A stretch of DNA of 64,000 nt from NCBI GenBank assembly GCA_963924555.1, contig OZ004596.1, positions 6,458,139 through 6,522,138 of the forward strand, read 5' to 3'. This document shows positions 1-13,477 of the stretch, in pieces. The notes under the pieces were generated by a model that was not told the origin of the DNA, made no database searches, and saw nothing but the letters and a program-made list of their open reading frames with translations. Origin of the DNA: Crambe crambe. Taxonomy: Eukaryota; Porifera; Demospongiae; Poecilosclerida; Crambeidae. Numbering within the stretch: position 1 is the stretch's first letter; the number at the start of each line of letters is the position of its first letter. The translations under genes were made by a program, and so were the position numbers.

Positions 1-113
1 TGTCTATATATTTAGACAGGTTTTTGTCCTCAGTTTCATTTAATTATTTGTTTATCGACCTTTCACCCCATGTGTCTATGACTTCATATGTGCTGCATCT
101 CTCCTATGTTCAG

Positions 114-3100
114 GTACGTCGGTTGATGGTGGTGTGGTGGTGATGGAGTTATCTGATGAAGGAGACTTTTTGCTTGCTATTGAGCGTTACACAGATGCCA
201 TTACACTCAACAAAAATAATCACGTTCTCTTTAGCAATCGTTCGGCTGCTTATGCTCGTGTAGGGAAATTTTCTGAGGCACTGGAAGATGCTCAAAGGTG
301 TCACGAGCTCAAACTTGACTGGCCAAAGGTGAGAGGTATTATTTTATCTTTTGTTATTGTGGCTATTGGCCAAGCCAAGTTAAATATCAGCCAAGTCCAT
401 CAGCATGTGGATATGTGGATGTCAACATGTTTCTGAAAAGTGTGCTATGTCCTTGTAACTTCCTCATATTGGGGACTTGAAAGGAGTGTAGGTGTCTTTT
501 ATTTGGCAACAGGGTCCCGTACTTTCCATAGTTTGGGAGTGCACAACTTTTTTTGGAGAAACAATTATTGTAGACTACAGTAGTGAGTGTTTGGAGATGC
601 TCTTTCTGTTTTTATTTTCAGGGTTACTACCGGTTGGGCATAGCCTACCAAGGCTTGGAGATGTATGAAGAGGCGATGGCTGCCTATGCAGAGGGTTTGG
701 TTTCTGACCCCAAACAAGGCTCCATGCTTCATGGGTTGATAGAAGCAATGCTCAAGTCTCCTTATAGAGGTATTAATTAAGCATGGGGTTTAGATGTACT
801 ATGAACTTTTCACACTTGCATACATGTAGGGAACTTTGGACCAAAGTTGGAGAAGTTTGAGACTCTTAAGTTGGACAAGAATCCATTTATCATTACATCA
901 GTGATCGGTCAAGAGCTGCAGAGTGCCAATCGACCAGAGTGTGCAGTAAAAATTCTTGAAGCTGCTCGTTCTATCGGCACTGACAGCTTGAAGTTAGAAG
1001 CATCGTTGATGCAGGCCTTGGGACGAGTTCACTGGCTACTCTCCAACACTGAAAAGGCTCTGCTGTACATGGAGAAGGACCTAGAAATCAACAATACACT
1101 CAGTGATGACATTGGCTGCTGTCGAGCTCATGACAACCTTGGTATCGCTTATTTTTCTCTTGGACGGTACGAAGAGGCCATAAAGCACCACTCCGAACAG
1201 TTGTCGATAGCACAAGCCAGAGGAGAGTTATTGGAGATGATCAACTCTCTCACTCGACTCGGCAATGCTTACACCAAACAAGAGGATTATGTCAAGGCCC
1301 TTAGAGCCTACAAAGATTCTCTGAAACTCTCTAAGGATAGTGGCGATCATGTGCTGATAACCAGAGCCTTCAGCAACTTGGGCAGGACCCAACTCAGCAA
1401 CAATGATGTGGAGAAAGCCATCATGTGGCACCATCAGCACCTCACCTTTGCCAAAGAAACCAAGAACAAGCTAGAAGAGGCCGAGGCATATGGCCATCTT
1501 GGGCATGCTTGCTTCGTCAAAGGCAACTACGAGCAATCTATGATGTTCTATCAGCAACTTTTGTCGGTCGCTGTGCAACTGAACGACATGAACCTCAAGT
1601 CTCGAGCATATGGAGGAATGGGGCATGCTAACAAGGCAATGGGCAACCTTTGGCATGCACAGAGCTGCCGCGAGCAGCAGCTAAAGTTGTGCAAAGACAT
1701 TGGGGACGAGGAAGGGCAAGCCAGTGCTCTCGGCCACCTGGGACACATACACAAGGCCTCGGGAAAACTTGCTCAGGCAATGCAGTTCTATTCAGACAGT
1801 CTGCAGTTGGCAAAGAAGCTGAAGGACAGAAGTGGAGAGGGAAGGGTCTATGCTAATCTGGGGAGCTGTCACATCGCCCTTGGTAACTATCGTGAGGCGG
1901 TTGGATACTACCAGCTGGAACTGAACATCTCACAAGAAGTGAAGAACAAAAGTAACGAAGCCACCACTCTGGGCCACTTGGGTACTGCCTATTTGGCTCT
2001 GGATAACTTGGACTTGTCCTTGGACCACTTGCAGAAGAGTTTGAAGCTGGCCCGTGAGATTCAGGACAAGACGGTCGAGTGTCAGGCCTTGAGCAATCTG
2101 GGCCACTACCACACCTCTACTAAAGAGTACACAGATGCCCTGCCACACTTGGAGAGAGCACTCAAGTTGGCCCAGGAACAGAAAGATCACGTCAACGAGA
2201 GCAAAGTGTGTCACAACTTGGCATTGTGTTATGAAGCACTGGGGAATTACCAACAAGCCATCAAGTACTACCAGCACGATTTGATGGTGGCCAAAGAAGC
2301 ACAGGATAAGGAAGGCATGACCCATGCTTGTGAGAAGCTGTTCAGGGCTCATGCTGAGATCGGAGACAAAGAACAAGCCGAGATTTACCGTAAAAAGGTC
2401 CACACCATTGCAGAGGACATTCACAACACTTCTGGCAAGTGCACCTTCTGGAATCAGATTGCAGAGGATGCCCTGGGCTCTGGGGACAACGACAAGGCCA
2501 TCGAGTATTATGAGAATCTCCTGAAGGAAGCCAAGAAAGAGCAGCATCAATCTTTTGAGGGTCTGGCTTATTGTGGTTTGGGAAATGCTTACCTTGCTCG
2601 AGGTGACTACGAGCATGCACTTAGCTATCATCGTCGTGACTTGAGCATTCGTAAAGCCACAGGAGACTCAGTGGGCGAATGCAATGCATATGGTAACATG
2701 GGTGCGGCTTGCAATGCACTGAGTCAGCACACACAGGCAGTCGACTGCTATGAACACCAGTTGACATTGGCCAAGCAGCTGGAGAATGTTGTCCTAGTCA
2801 CCAAGGCTTACGGCTGTCTAGGCATTGTTCATCGTAACATGAAGAATTTCCAAAAGGCCCTGCACTACCACCAACACCAGTTGTCCAGTGCTCTAGCCAT
2901 GAACGACAACATAATCGAACAAGCCAGTGCTCATGCCAACCTGGGAGACTCTTTTGAAGCAGTGGGTGACTACCAGGAGGCAGTTAAGCATCACGACCAT
3001 CACTTGATGTTGGCTCAGCAGGCTAAAGAGGAGCTGGTGCAGATTCGTGCATTGAGTAGCCTCGGGAGAGCACACAGAGGCCTGGGGAACCTCAGAAGAG

Positions 3101-6100
3101 CCTTGTTCTTCTTTGAGCAACAGCTGAAACTTGCCAAGGGCTTGACTGACGAGTACATAGAAGCCGAGTGCTATGCGGACAAGGGAGGCATTCAGATGTA
3201 CCTGGGTGAATATGGTGGTGCTTTGGAATCCTTCTCCTGCCAGTTACAGCTCTCTCGACAACTCCAGGACGCCTTCAGCGAGGCACTGGCTGCATGCGGC
3301 TTGGGAGAAGTTCACGCTCGCCTTGGCAATCACAGGGAGGCCATCGACTATCACAAGTTGGACTTGAGAATCTCTAGTGCTCACCAGTTTGTTGATGGTG
3401 AAGCTCGTGCTCTGGGAAACATTGCGGAGACGTACGAGTCAATCAGTGAGTACAAGAATGCCGTTGAGTACAGGGAAAAGCAGCTTATAGCAGCAGATAT
3501 ATTGCAGGATGGTTTCGTCAAGGCTCTTGCTTTCATAGGGCTTGGTAAGGTCCACATCAAGCTAGCAGAGTACAACCGTGCCATCACACTACTGAAGCAG
3601 GCCCTCAGTCTCATAGTGGACAAGTCCTCGGAAGCCGAGCAACACACTCAAACTGAGATTGAAGCTGAAGCCAAGATTCGTTTCTACCTGGGACAGGCTT
3701 TTTACTACCAGTGTCATTATGATGCATCGGTGGTGTACCTGCAGAAAGCCCTACCACTGTTTGAACACATGAGACAGCATGTGGGTCACTACGACCATGC
3801 CACGAAACAGACCCTGGAACTCTACCCCCTCCTCTTCCAAACACTGGTCAACACCCTGGTCAAACAAGGCAAGGTGGAAGAGGCATTAGAGATGGCCGAG
3901 ATGGAGAGAAACAGAGCTGTTGTCGAAGCTCTGACGCAGAGAGAAGTCAACCAACAAGTGCTGAAAGCCAGTGGCCTCTTGAAACAGTTCAAACCCAACT
4001 CCAGTTGGATCCAAGAAGCTATCGATACCATCCAGACACAAGTTCTCTACTTTTCCGTGGCCCTCAACCATGTCTTCATCTGGTTACTTCACCCAAAGAG
4101 TGGCGTCGTGCAGTTTCAGAAGGTCGACATGACAGACTTCAATCTGCCTGGTTCAGATAATGCTTCGGTGTACAGTGAGAGCAGTGCCTCATATGTCCAA
4201 CCCCTTATCGACAGCGTATCTGCTGTTCGTGAAGCTCTGGGAGTGGAGCAACGCTTCAGACTCTCTGCAAAGAGCATCAGTTCTGGTATTTCTGATGATT
4301 TTGATTCTGGGGAGGACAGTGAGTCACTGGTGGGCTCTGGCTCCAACTTATCTGCTCCTGCTTTCCGGCAAGCCAAGGGAAGAGAGATGACCAGTGGCAA
4401 AGGTGGTTCTTCCCGCCAAATTAACATGCAACCCATCCATGAGCTCTACGATATCTTGATCAAGCCAGTGGAATATGCTTTGCCCAGACCTTGCGGTGGG
4501 TCAGTGGGAAGGTTAACTATCATCCCCGACAAAGAACTCTATCTGGTCCCATTCAGTCTGCTCAAGGGAGAGGGAATTTCGGAGTGTCTCTATGAGCGCT
4601 ATCACCTCCAGTTTGCTCCCTCTCTCCAGTCACTTACGTTGGCTAAAAAACCCCCAAAGACCACTCAAAAGATAAATAATGATTCCAAAATGCTTAATAG
4701 CAGTGGTTCCTCTGTCAAAGCTAGTTTTCAACGCTTGATCTCATCAGTTTCTAGTTCTGGTAATGAAGTCAATGGGACATCAGAGAAAGGAGCACTAGTG
4801 GTTGGATGTCCTGCTGTGCCTCTAACTGCCACCAACTCTAACTGGCAGTCTCTCAAAGGAGTAGAGAAAGAGGCTAAACTCATTGCAGACTTGCTTCAGT
4901 CTCCAGCCCTTCTCTATCGTTCTGCCAATAAGGATCGTGTAATGGAGCAGTTGAGTTCTGTGGACTGCATTCATCTGGCTATCAATGTTTCCTGGAATCG
5001 TTGCGAGATGATTTTATCGCCCACTAATACCAGATGGGGGAGTTCCGAGCTGTTGGATGGGAGGATAGGGCAAGGGAAAGCGAGGGTTGGCAGTGTTAGT
5101 GGTGGTGATGGGAGTGTACCAGATCCCAGCCATTATGTGGTGACAGCTGGTGAAGTAATGGACAAAAGACTGACTGCCAAGCTAGTGGTACTGAGTGCTG
5201 GTCACCGCAGTGAATCTCCGCGTGTGCCTTTCAAAGGACTGATGTGCATGGCTCAAGTCTTCCTATCAGCTGGAGCAGAGTGCGTTCTCCTTCCTGTATG
5301 GCCTGCTAGCTTTCAGGCCTCCAGGCTCATGATGAATGCCTTTTATAGCAGCTTGATTTATGGCAGCAAGGCGAGTAGAGCACTGCGCTATGCCATGCAG
5401 GTCAGTTGAGTAGTCTCTAATTGTTCTTGTTGACAAGTGTTTGTTTTCTGTTTGGTGATTGCAGGTGGTGCACACCAGTGGCAAGTATGGGCACCCTGCC
5501 AACTGGGCTGGTTATATGCTAATGGGTAAGGATGTTGTGCTACGCGATCGCTCGTTGGATTTGGCAAAGAGTATTCGCCGTATGTTGCAGTCTCCTTCAG
5601 ACCATCTAGTGGCTACTCTTCAGCTTTTACAGAATATGGTACATCCATAGTGTGTAAAGGTGATGTATTTTATTTATTCACTTCATATATTTTAGATTAG
5701 TAACTCTTTAAAGAGAATTGCCCAGGCTGATGGGTTAGCAGAACCCAAATACACTTCACGGCAGGTCGTGGAGGCTAAAGTAGGACAAGTTCAGGGGTGG
5801 GAGGACCTGCTGACCTATACTGGATTCCATTTCATTGGACCCATGAAAGAGGTCCCTGCTACCATTGTTTTTCCTGAACACGACGACTCGGGACTGCAGC
5901 GAAGGGCTATTAGACATCTGGAGGCACTTTTAGGCCTTCCCCAGGCCTGTCTCAAACCACTGGCCATTCTCAGCAAGCAGCCTGAAGTTGCAGCCCCATT
6001 ATTCAGCACAGTACGTCTCTTATTATTTCCATACAGAATGTGGTAATTACGTTAGACTCGTGTATGACTGTAGCTTCAAAGTGCAAAGGTCACACTGGAA

Positions 6101-6423
6101 AGTCCTGATGAATTTCAGCAAGGGCTGCATGTCCAATTGGAAAAGGACGTGTGGGCAAATGCTGGAGTCCGAGAACTCTTCCATAAATTGAACTTTGAAC
6201 CTTCTCAACAAGATCTTCATGGTCCATGGGTGACCTTATCAGCACCTATGGTCAAAATAGACCGCAAGACGCTCCACTTTGCAACCACTGCAATCACAGC
6301 TGTGTTTGGTGAGTATTTCGGTTTGATTGATACACAACTGTGATATGATTATGTGTAGGCCCAGAACACGCCTCGGCATCCACTGCACGGAAATCCACGA
6401 TTGAGACTTCAGAGTTATTATAG
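114..6423 (+). CDS. TTC28: TTC28-like protein: TPR array plus CHAT domain (5' end possibly outside window)
   Basis: The reading frame joins exons at about 114-328, 622-769, 830-5400, 5465-5638, 5696-6009, 6073-6308 and 6358-6423, roughly 1,900 residues. The first exon encodes a TPR pair including NRSAAYARVGKFSEAL. The 4.57-kb third exon encodes more than 20 degenerate 40-residue TPRs of the LGxAYxxxGxYxxAI type. These are followed by a caspase-like CHAT domain (ELYDILIKPVEYALP, LTIIPDKELYLVPF, GAECVLLPVWPASFQASR). Domain order and wording match vertebrate TTC28, a large TPR protein linked to the midbody and cytokinesis. The human protein has a long extra C-terminal tail that is absent here, where the frame ends soon after the post-CHAT segment (KIDRKTLHFA). 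Exon 1 follows a splice acceptor at 113, so the true start may lie upstream; the first ATG in frame is at 143. Whether CHAT is proteolytically active cannot be judged. Confidence 0.9.
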
Positions 6424-6685
6424 CTCTAAATTCATCCTGCATTGCATGTGTTTTACTCTTTCAGTTGATTAATGTATTTAAATCACTTGAACATCCTCAA
6501 TATATCTATTCTTCTTTCCTGTTCTTAATTTTTGCATCCTGTTATTAAGGGGTGTGTTGGGGGTATTTCGGTCATGTGACAGGTAGCTCAATCTAGAAGG
6601 TAGTACGCTAGATCAATCCAGGTAGGACTAGGGGCTGGGAAAGTTGTATTTTAACGGTCAAAGAGAGGACTGGCTACTAATCGTA

Positions 6686-7932
6686 ATGGAGACTGTGATG
6701 GGAGAAAAAAAAGAAGCATCGGTCCTGGAACGCCCCCTCGAACGCCCCTTGCATGTCCAGACTCCTCTGCTCAAAAGCAAGAAGCTGTCAGATAAAGCCG
6801 GATGTTCTGTATGGCTGAAACTTGAAAATGTTCAAAATTCAGGCAGTTTTAAAGCACGAGGTCTTGGATACCTCAGTCAAAAGGTAGTTTTCCTAGCTAC
6901 AAAGTGATGTCGAGTTTATATACAGTATTGCTATTGCCCCTTAGGCAGTGCGAAACGGTTGCACTCAGTTTGTTAGCTCATCTGGTGGCAATGCGGGACT
7001 CGCTGCCATATTCTGTGCCCAAGAGCTGAAGCTGCCCATCAGTGTGGTTGTCCCAGAAACCACTCCTGATTTCATTGTGGAGAAGATGCGTAATGAAGGG
7101 GCCACTGTAGAGGTGGTGGGAAAGGTAGGTTGACAGTATTAATAGCAAAAAGTTACTGTATTTTTTTAAAGGCATGGGATGAGGCCAATATCAGGGCACT
7201 CGAGATAGCTGCTCAGCCAGGGGCCACTCTGATTCATCCCTTTGATCATCCTGACATATGGTAAGCCCCTGTGATATGTACTACTAATCAACAGAACTGG
7301 GATGGGACCCGGACATGTGTGCAGGTATGGGCATGCCACCATTGTGGAAGAGGTGAAGGAACAGTTGTATGGAGTGCAACCTGACCTGATGATTGTCTCT
7401 GTGGGGGGAGGAGGCTTGATGAATGGTGTGTTGGAAGGGCTGCATCGAGTTGGCTGGGCTCATGTTCCACTGCTGGCCTTGGAGACACAGGGAGCAGACA
7501 GTCTCAATGCTTGTGTCAAAGCTGGTCAGTGGGTAGCACTCGACGAGATCACAAGGTTAAAATATACATGTACAGTAATTTATAACATCTAGATGATGGT
7601 TTCTTTGATTATTTTTTAGCATTGCTCGTTGCTTGGGGGCAAAGCGTGTGTCCAAGGTTTCCTTCGAGTGGCTCTCTCGTCACAATGTGATATCTTGTGT
7701 GGTATCAGACACTGATGCAATATCTGCTTGTGTAAAAATAGCAGACGACCACAGAATCTTGGTGCCTCCTGCATGTGGAGCTTCACTAGCAGCTTTGTAT
7801 GGTGACACTATCCCCCAACTCCAGAGCCAAGGACGTTTACCAAAGGAGATGAAAAACATAGTGTTGATAGTATGTGGGGGTAATGGTGTCAACTTGGACA
7901 CCATCATGCAGTGGAAGACTCAAATAAGTTAG
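6686..7932 (+). CDS. SDS: L-serine dehydratase / L-threonine deaminase, PLP-dependent
   Basis: Five exons (about 6686-6883, 6945-7124, 7172-7260, 7325-7555, 7620-7932) give a fold-type II PLP enzyme. Visible signatures are NSGSFKARG, whose lysine forms the Schiff base with PLP, the substrate loop SSGGNAG, the glycine-rich phosphate loop VGGGGLMNG and the C-terminal VCGGNGVN. Enzymes of this family convert L-serine to pyruvate and L-threonine to 2-oxobutyrate with release of ammonia, in the cytosol. Length (about 330 residues) and the wording around LPPACGAS-like VPPACGAS favour SDS/SDSL over serine racemase or bacterial-type threonine deaminase. There is no ACT domain. An ATG at 6644 is also in frame and would add 14 residues; I chose 6686 because the sequence upstream of it has no family similarity. 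Its 3' end faces liprin-beta across 116 bp. Confidence 0.9.
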
Positions 7933-7963
7933 GCGACCAACCTCAAGAAATCTTTTCAACTCA

Positions 7964-7984
7964 TTTTTTTTTTTTTTTTTTTTT
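7964..7984. repeat. Poly(T) run between convergent genes
   Basis: An almost pure T run of about 20 bases lies in the 116-bp gap between the stop of the dehydratase gene and the stop of liprin-beta. It is a simple homopolymer and may serve the minus-strand 3' end as an A-rich segment. Confidence 0.8.
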
Positions 7985-8048
7985 AATGGATCAGTTATAC
8001 ATGATGATTGTAATGCGGGAAGAGTGAATATGGGTATATATAAGGTTG

Positions 8049-10350
8049 TCATGGTGTAGGATATCTCGTGGGGACATCTGCAACGATGGAGGACTCTAGA
8101 TCTATAGCTGGTACAGGAGCACTTGGGCCTGAATCAATGAGAGATCGTATGCACATGACTAGCATGAATGACTGTGGAGTATACCTGAAGGGGGAAACTG
8201 ATCAAGTGGAAGAAGGAATTGCTCTGAACCTTCCTTCTTTTGCCCTTTGCTCTTGTAGTTGACAGACCTTGAACGGTGCCGACTGAAGCCACTGGGAACT
8301 TCGGTAGGGTCCAGAGCCACAAAGGACTTGTTTTGTATTGCGTCTACTTTGTTCTGTGCAGCAACTGGACCAATCAATTCCATAAATTTTCTGGAAAGGT
8401 GTTTTCTGATGATGGTCTTGGATTGGCTTATGCCTAGAGCACGGGCCAAACTCTCACTAGTGAAATGAACTTCCAGAAGCTAAAATAGTAAAACTAGTTA
8501 ATAATAGAACGTAATTATGATGGGTAGTAAATACCATAACTGCTCCATGGATGCCTTTAGTGTCCAAACCACTAACATACTCGTCCAGCTCAATGCTGCA
8601 CACCCAGTCAGCTACATCTTTGGCTGTCCAGTGAAGCAACTTTTGGGAACCATGTTTCTTCTCTGCACAAGTATCCTTCAAGTAGTCCTTATCATAACGG
8701 CACATTCTACATTGTCATGGAACCACACACCATAATAAAACTACAAAGGAGCCATCAAATTAACCTTAGGGCCTGAAGGGCACATTTTATACTGACAATG
8801 TGGAACGGTGTAGTGATATCCAACAGTCTCAAGTCATCCACAGTAATCACGTTCAACATGCGACCATCAAAACGGGCATCCCTAAAGGTCCTCTGAAACT
8901 GTGGAAGGCCAATATCCAGCAACCACTGTCCTACCCATTCATGATCTAGTTCTGACACAGGAGATGAGTCTGGTCTCAAGGCATCTTCTACTGCTAGTTG
9001 TAACTTCTTACAGTGAAGGCTACTCAAAATACCTATTTGCTACAAATATCATCAGGCAAAAGTGGAAAGACATGGCCCAAGTGATTCGATTCTTACCACT
9101 AAGGGCTGGTAGCTCTTTTCAGCCACTAAATCTGTTAGATTTTCCCCCGACAGGTGTTTGTCTTCAAAGAGGTCACAGTACATTTCCAATCCTATGGTTT
9201 TGATCCATTCTACCAGTTTCCCAGTATCTTTGGCACAGAAAGAAATTGCTCGAGGGCTGTGACGACAGTATACATTGATAGTCAGCAATCCTTCTAAGCA
9301 CAAGAAAGTCATTACTTGGCTGAGCGTTGACTAACAAGGTCAGTGGTCTGCAGTGAAGCAGTAGGACGGTCTTTCCTTCCAAAGGCCCTTTTAAAACTTT
9401 TCTTGATGCCCCTTCTGCGGTGAGGAACAGCTTCAGGAGCCCTAAGAAGGCCTTGTTTGCCTCGTCCTGCCTGCATGCATTTGAGTGATAGACATTTGCA
9501 CTTTCAAGAAGCCAACAGTATGCAATTCATTCAACACACTAGCTGTGTGCTTCATAGAAGACTTACCTGAATTTGGTCCTGTAAGTGTCTCAATTCCACT
9601 ATATGAGGAAATGAAATCAATTTCCTTTAAGGAAGTGTTGAAAATTACCTTCCTTGGTGGATAGGGAAACCTTGGCAATTCGCAGCTGTTCACTGGTCTC
9701 ACGTAAGTGTTGATCTTTTTCCATGCATTTCCTTTCGGTGTTTGCCATCTAGATCAACAAGGAGGACAGTAAGACTGATATGATAATAGTCGTTACCTTA
9801 GCAGATAATTTTGATGTCTCTTCCTGACTAATTTCTAGCTGTTGTTGGAGGGACACCACTTGACCTAGTAGTTCCTCCTTGTCATGGATCAATTGACGAC
9901 TGTGTTCCTGGAGGTCAGGGTCAGGGTACACCATGCAGTAATTTGATGTGGTATAGGTATTGTCACTCACCAAATCAATACCTCCTAACCAGGACACGAT
10001 GCCTTCCTGTACAGCAGTGGGGACGCAGTCGCGAGGGTGGTCAGACTCAAACTGTGCAGGATTGTTTTGTTTCTCCCAATCTCCGATCAATTCACTCAGC
10101 TGCTCACAGTGTTCCAATATGGTTAGCACTAAGGGATCCGAGCTTAATACCGGAGTTTCAGGAATGGAAGGCCTGTATACCGGTATTCATCGAGATTTAT
10201 GACAGACTGGAGCCCTCTAGCTAGCTATAACCTGAAGTCTCCTATCAGTCCATCCATTTTCTTTAATGCATCTGCAAGCAGTTGCTGTGAGGCATCATCT
10301 TCGTCCCCTACAACTGCAGGACTAAGAGAGTCTCCATAACGAACAGCCAT
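8049..10350 (-). CDS. PPFIBP1: Liprin-beta (PPFIBP1/2-type SAM scaffold)
   Basis: The protein starts MAVRYGDSL and soon carries LLADALKKMDGLIGD, which matches the conserved liprin-beta N-terminus. A coiled coil follows (LQEHSRQLIHDKEELLGQ). Three SAM domains come next: LVEWIKTIGLEMYCDLF (about 9165-9225), EWVGQWLLDIGLPQFQ (about 8895-8945) with DGRMLNVITVDDLRLL, and DVADWVCSIELDEYVSG (about 8570-8625). The segment after the third SAM contains LSRKFMELIGP, also typical. Beta rather than alpha is favoured by the short coiled coil and this third-SAM ending. Liprins bind LAR-type receptor phosphatases and organise cell-adhesion and presynaptic sites. The last exon (about 8049-8170) is a best guess from splice signals, ending RYPTP. 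Many introns are near 60 bp. The gene lies head-to-tail with the OSBP gene 110 bp upstream. Confidence 0.85.
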
Positions 10351-10460
10351 CGCTATGTGCTAAATTGTTCTATGCCGCATGATGTCATTCCACGTCACTT
10401 AATTAATTAACAGTGAACTTTACTATTATAATAGAACATTAACACAAGAGAACAAATAAG

Positions 10461-13400
10461 CTAGTAAATATCAGGGAGGTTGAGCTGGTCCCAGTTGCCT
10501 TTTGCTTTCGCTTCCCAGTAGCCACCTTTGTACACATGCCTCATGGTGTTGGTCAAATGGTCATATTCTTTGGAGAACCAGACAGGTGTAATTGAGGATT
10601 CTTTTTTCAAACGTTCTGCCTCCTCCATATTTCCTGCTGCAGCAGCTTCTGCAGCCTTTGCAGCCAGAGCTTCTCTTGTCCTTCGTCTTGCTCTTTGCTT
10701 TTCCTCAAGTTTCACCTATGATGCCATGATACAGGATGACAATACAATATTATATAGTTCATGTAATTACCTTTTCTTTGTTGGCCAGATCAAAATCCTG
10801 CTCTTCCATGACCCGAATATCTGGACGGAGCCGGCAGTCTGTAGGTGCCACGCCTGGTTCTGGCTCATTCAGGGAACACGTAAATTCAGAGAATCCATAC
10901 ATTAACTCCCTACCAGTTCTAGAGCAAGAAAGCATTTCAGAGTATGCACAATTAAAAAAAGTCAAGACCCACCTTGGAGGGTCTGCTCTCCACAGTACTT
11001 GAGGTGGTTCAGTTACTACGTTTTTGCCCTCTCCCGACACTATCTTTGCCAGTGTGAATGCTTCATCCCAATGGCCTCCAATCAAGTAGTGTAGAGTTCC
11101 AGAGCCGTCATTCACATTACCCGATATCTGCAGTGTTCAACAAGTAATTCCTACAGCAGCAGTGATCTCACAAACCCAAAATTACCCTTCGTTGCTGTTC
11201 TCTGGAAAAATAGCTATAAGCATGGCATTTCAAAAGACACTCTTCCCCAGTTGTATGATTAACGATTTTCACATCTCCAGACTACAAGAAAATGAAGTAA
11301 AAACTTCATTATTATAATGTCCAACAGAACACATACCTGATCGATCCACAATTTCCCCACAATGATGTTATGAATAGTAGTGGCGGCTTTATTTGAAGTA
11401 TAGTGGCTTTGGCTACGGTGCATCACAATGTGGCAACCACCCAGAGGGTAGCATACAAGGTACTTTCCACGAAACTTGGAGGCCACAGTGTATTCTTGCC
11501 AAAATGTCCACTCCTTGTGCTCCACATGCATTGCAAACATGGGAGGGTGGTGGCTCACCTTCAATCATTAGTCATAATAGTCTTAGTAATGAATAAATTA
11601 CATGCCTCTTCCGTACCTGCTCTAGAAAGACCCTCCATCCATGCTCGGCTCTACGATCACACTCGTAGGTCTCATACAATAGTGGGTTGAATGGCTTTCC
11701 TACTCTGTAAGCAGTAGAAGCATAACACGAGCACATAAAAGCTGCCACATATGCGGCTTCTTCCATAGTGTTGGAACACTGTGCAGCTTTAGTCAACAAG
11801 TGAGAATACAACAAATCTTCTGTCATCCGTTCCAACATAGATACTGGCTCATTGAAGTTTACCTGTGGGAATCACACAGTATATAACTAGCTGGCAGCAA
11901 TTGGCATACTGACAGGCATTGGTATTTTGGACAAGTCCTTTCCAATGCAGTTCTTCATGACACTCCAAAGATTGAGTTTATGACTGGGCTTAGGAGGGAT
12001 GGTAGTTCGTCGTACAGCCAAAGTGGGGACAGAAGCATTCTCAAGGAAGCTAGGAGAAGGTCCAGCAGGCACCTGACAAAGAGTATTACTAAATGTTAGT
12101 TGGACTAAGAGGATTACACTTACCACCATTCTACGATCTGAAGATACTTGAGGAAGTTTCTCTCTCACATCACTGTCTGAAGTTGATATCATTGCAGTGG
12201 AATCATTAACTGAAATAGTGCTAATATTTCGTCTGTGGCCCACAGCAGAGCCTTCGAGCATGCATCTATTAAAGGGAAGGGTAGGGCCTTTATCAGTGGC
12301 CCTCTTCAATTCTTCTGCAAAGATCTCTGGAGCGTCAAAAAACTTGTCATCGTCGTCAGAGTCTGACTGTCCTCTATCAAGCTCCATTGCAGGCTTCTTT
12401 CCTTTCACTTCAGCCCCCACCTCTCCAGCTACTTCATCAAAGCTTGATGCGTCAACACCAAGAGGAGCAGCATCAGACGTCAGAGGAAATACCGAGAGTC
12501 TTGCCTCATCTTCTAGCCCATGCATCTGATTGGCCAGTGCTTCCATATTTTCTTGGAGCTGGAGACGCAAGGAGTGTTCATGTTGTAGTGCACGAGACCA
12601 TCGTCGCTCTGTGCCACGTGCTTGGACCATGAATTCTTCGGCTGCCTGGATGAAAAATAGCATTACATACGGAATTATAGCGACTCCTTGAAGACGGGCT
12701 GATTTGCTTACCTTCACCATTGCACCTAAAGTCAGTTTCAGTAGGGCAAATTTTTCCTTTGGTTTTGTGCCTGCACTTGCCCCCTTGCTGGAACCACTCT
12801 CCAATTCAGTGGTCAATTTGGACAGCTGGTGGCTGTTCTTCACTACTAACTCATAGGCTGTGCTCAGTTCTTTCAGCTTCTCTTGCAATGCTGCAAGTGG
12901 GTCATCAACTGCTGCCCCTGCCCCTGCAGTTCCTTCTGACTCATCCTCAGACTCATCCTGGTCATCTGACACATCTGAACACAAATATACGTGAGAATAG
13001 CGGGAACCTGTTTATATAGTGGTCCCACAGGGGAAATTGAAATAGCATACATCATCATTCTTTCACCTGAGTCAAGCTTCTTGATGGCTTTGGTTTTAGC
13101 CAGCTCCAAAGCAGTGACCCACCTCTGTCGCTCTACTTCATTGAGTGCACGAAGGTGGTAGACTTGTGAGGGGCCATTGGTAATCATGAAGTTGGTGGAA
13201 TCTATGGTATCAATGAATGCTGCAGCCAGGTTTATGGTCCCCCGACAAGTATGTGCCATCTCCTCCTGTGTCCTATAGTGGACCCAGATGAAGCATCAAT
13301 GTGAACCTCCTCACCATAGTCCACCACAATTATTCATTCATACCTGTAGTAAGAGAGCAGACCATTAGACAGGACGAACCATCTCCTTTGGTAGCCCTTA

Positions 13401-13477
13401 ATGTAATTTGTCCACTTGAGTAGCCAACCACGAAACTGCTCAGGGCACGTCTTGCCATCCGGCATATTTACACTCAT
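10461..13477 (-). CDS. OSBP: Oxysterol-binding protein (PH domain + ORD)
   Basis: The N-terminus is a PH domain ([20 protein letters not shown], then [17 protein letters not shown]) nearly identical in wording to vertebrate OSBP/OSBP2. The middle contains [14 protein letters not shown], which fits the FFAT-type motif for VAP binding, though the exact core is DDKFFDAPE. The C-terminal lipid-transfer domain shows [12 protein letters not shown], the family signature around VSHHPP (about 11550), and a basic tail [15 protein letters not shown] before [13 protein letters not shown]. The protein exchanges sterol for PI4P at ER-Golgi contacts. The start at 13477 is the first ATG ahead of the PH domain, with a second in-frame ATG at 13465. 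The ankyrin repeats of long ORP1-type proteins are absent, so this is the OSBP group. It shares a 163-bp intergenic space with POP5 on the other strand. Confidence 0.95.

Noticed and set aside
1930..2631. A 233-residue minus-strand frame inside the TPR exon
   Set aside because: It is the antisense shadow of a repetitive coding exon. The plus-strand frame is clearly the conserved one.
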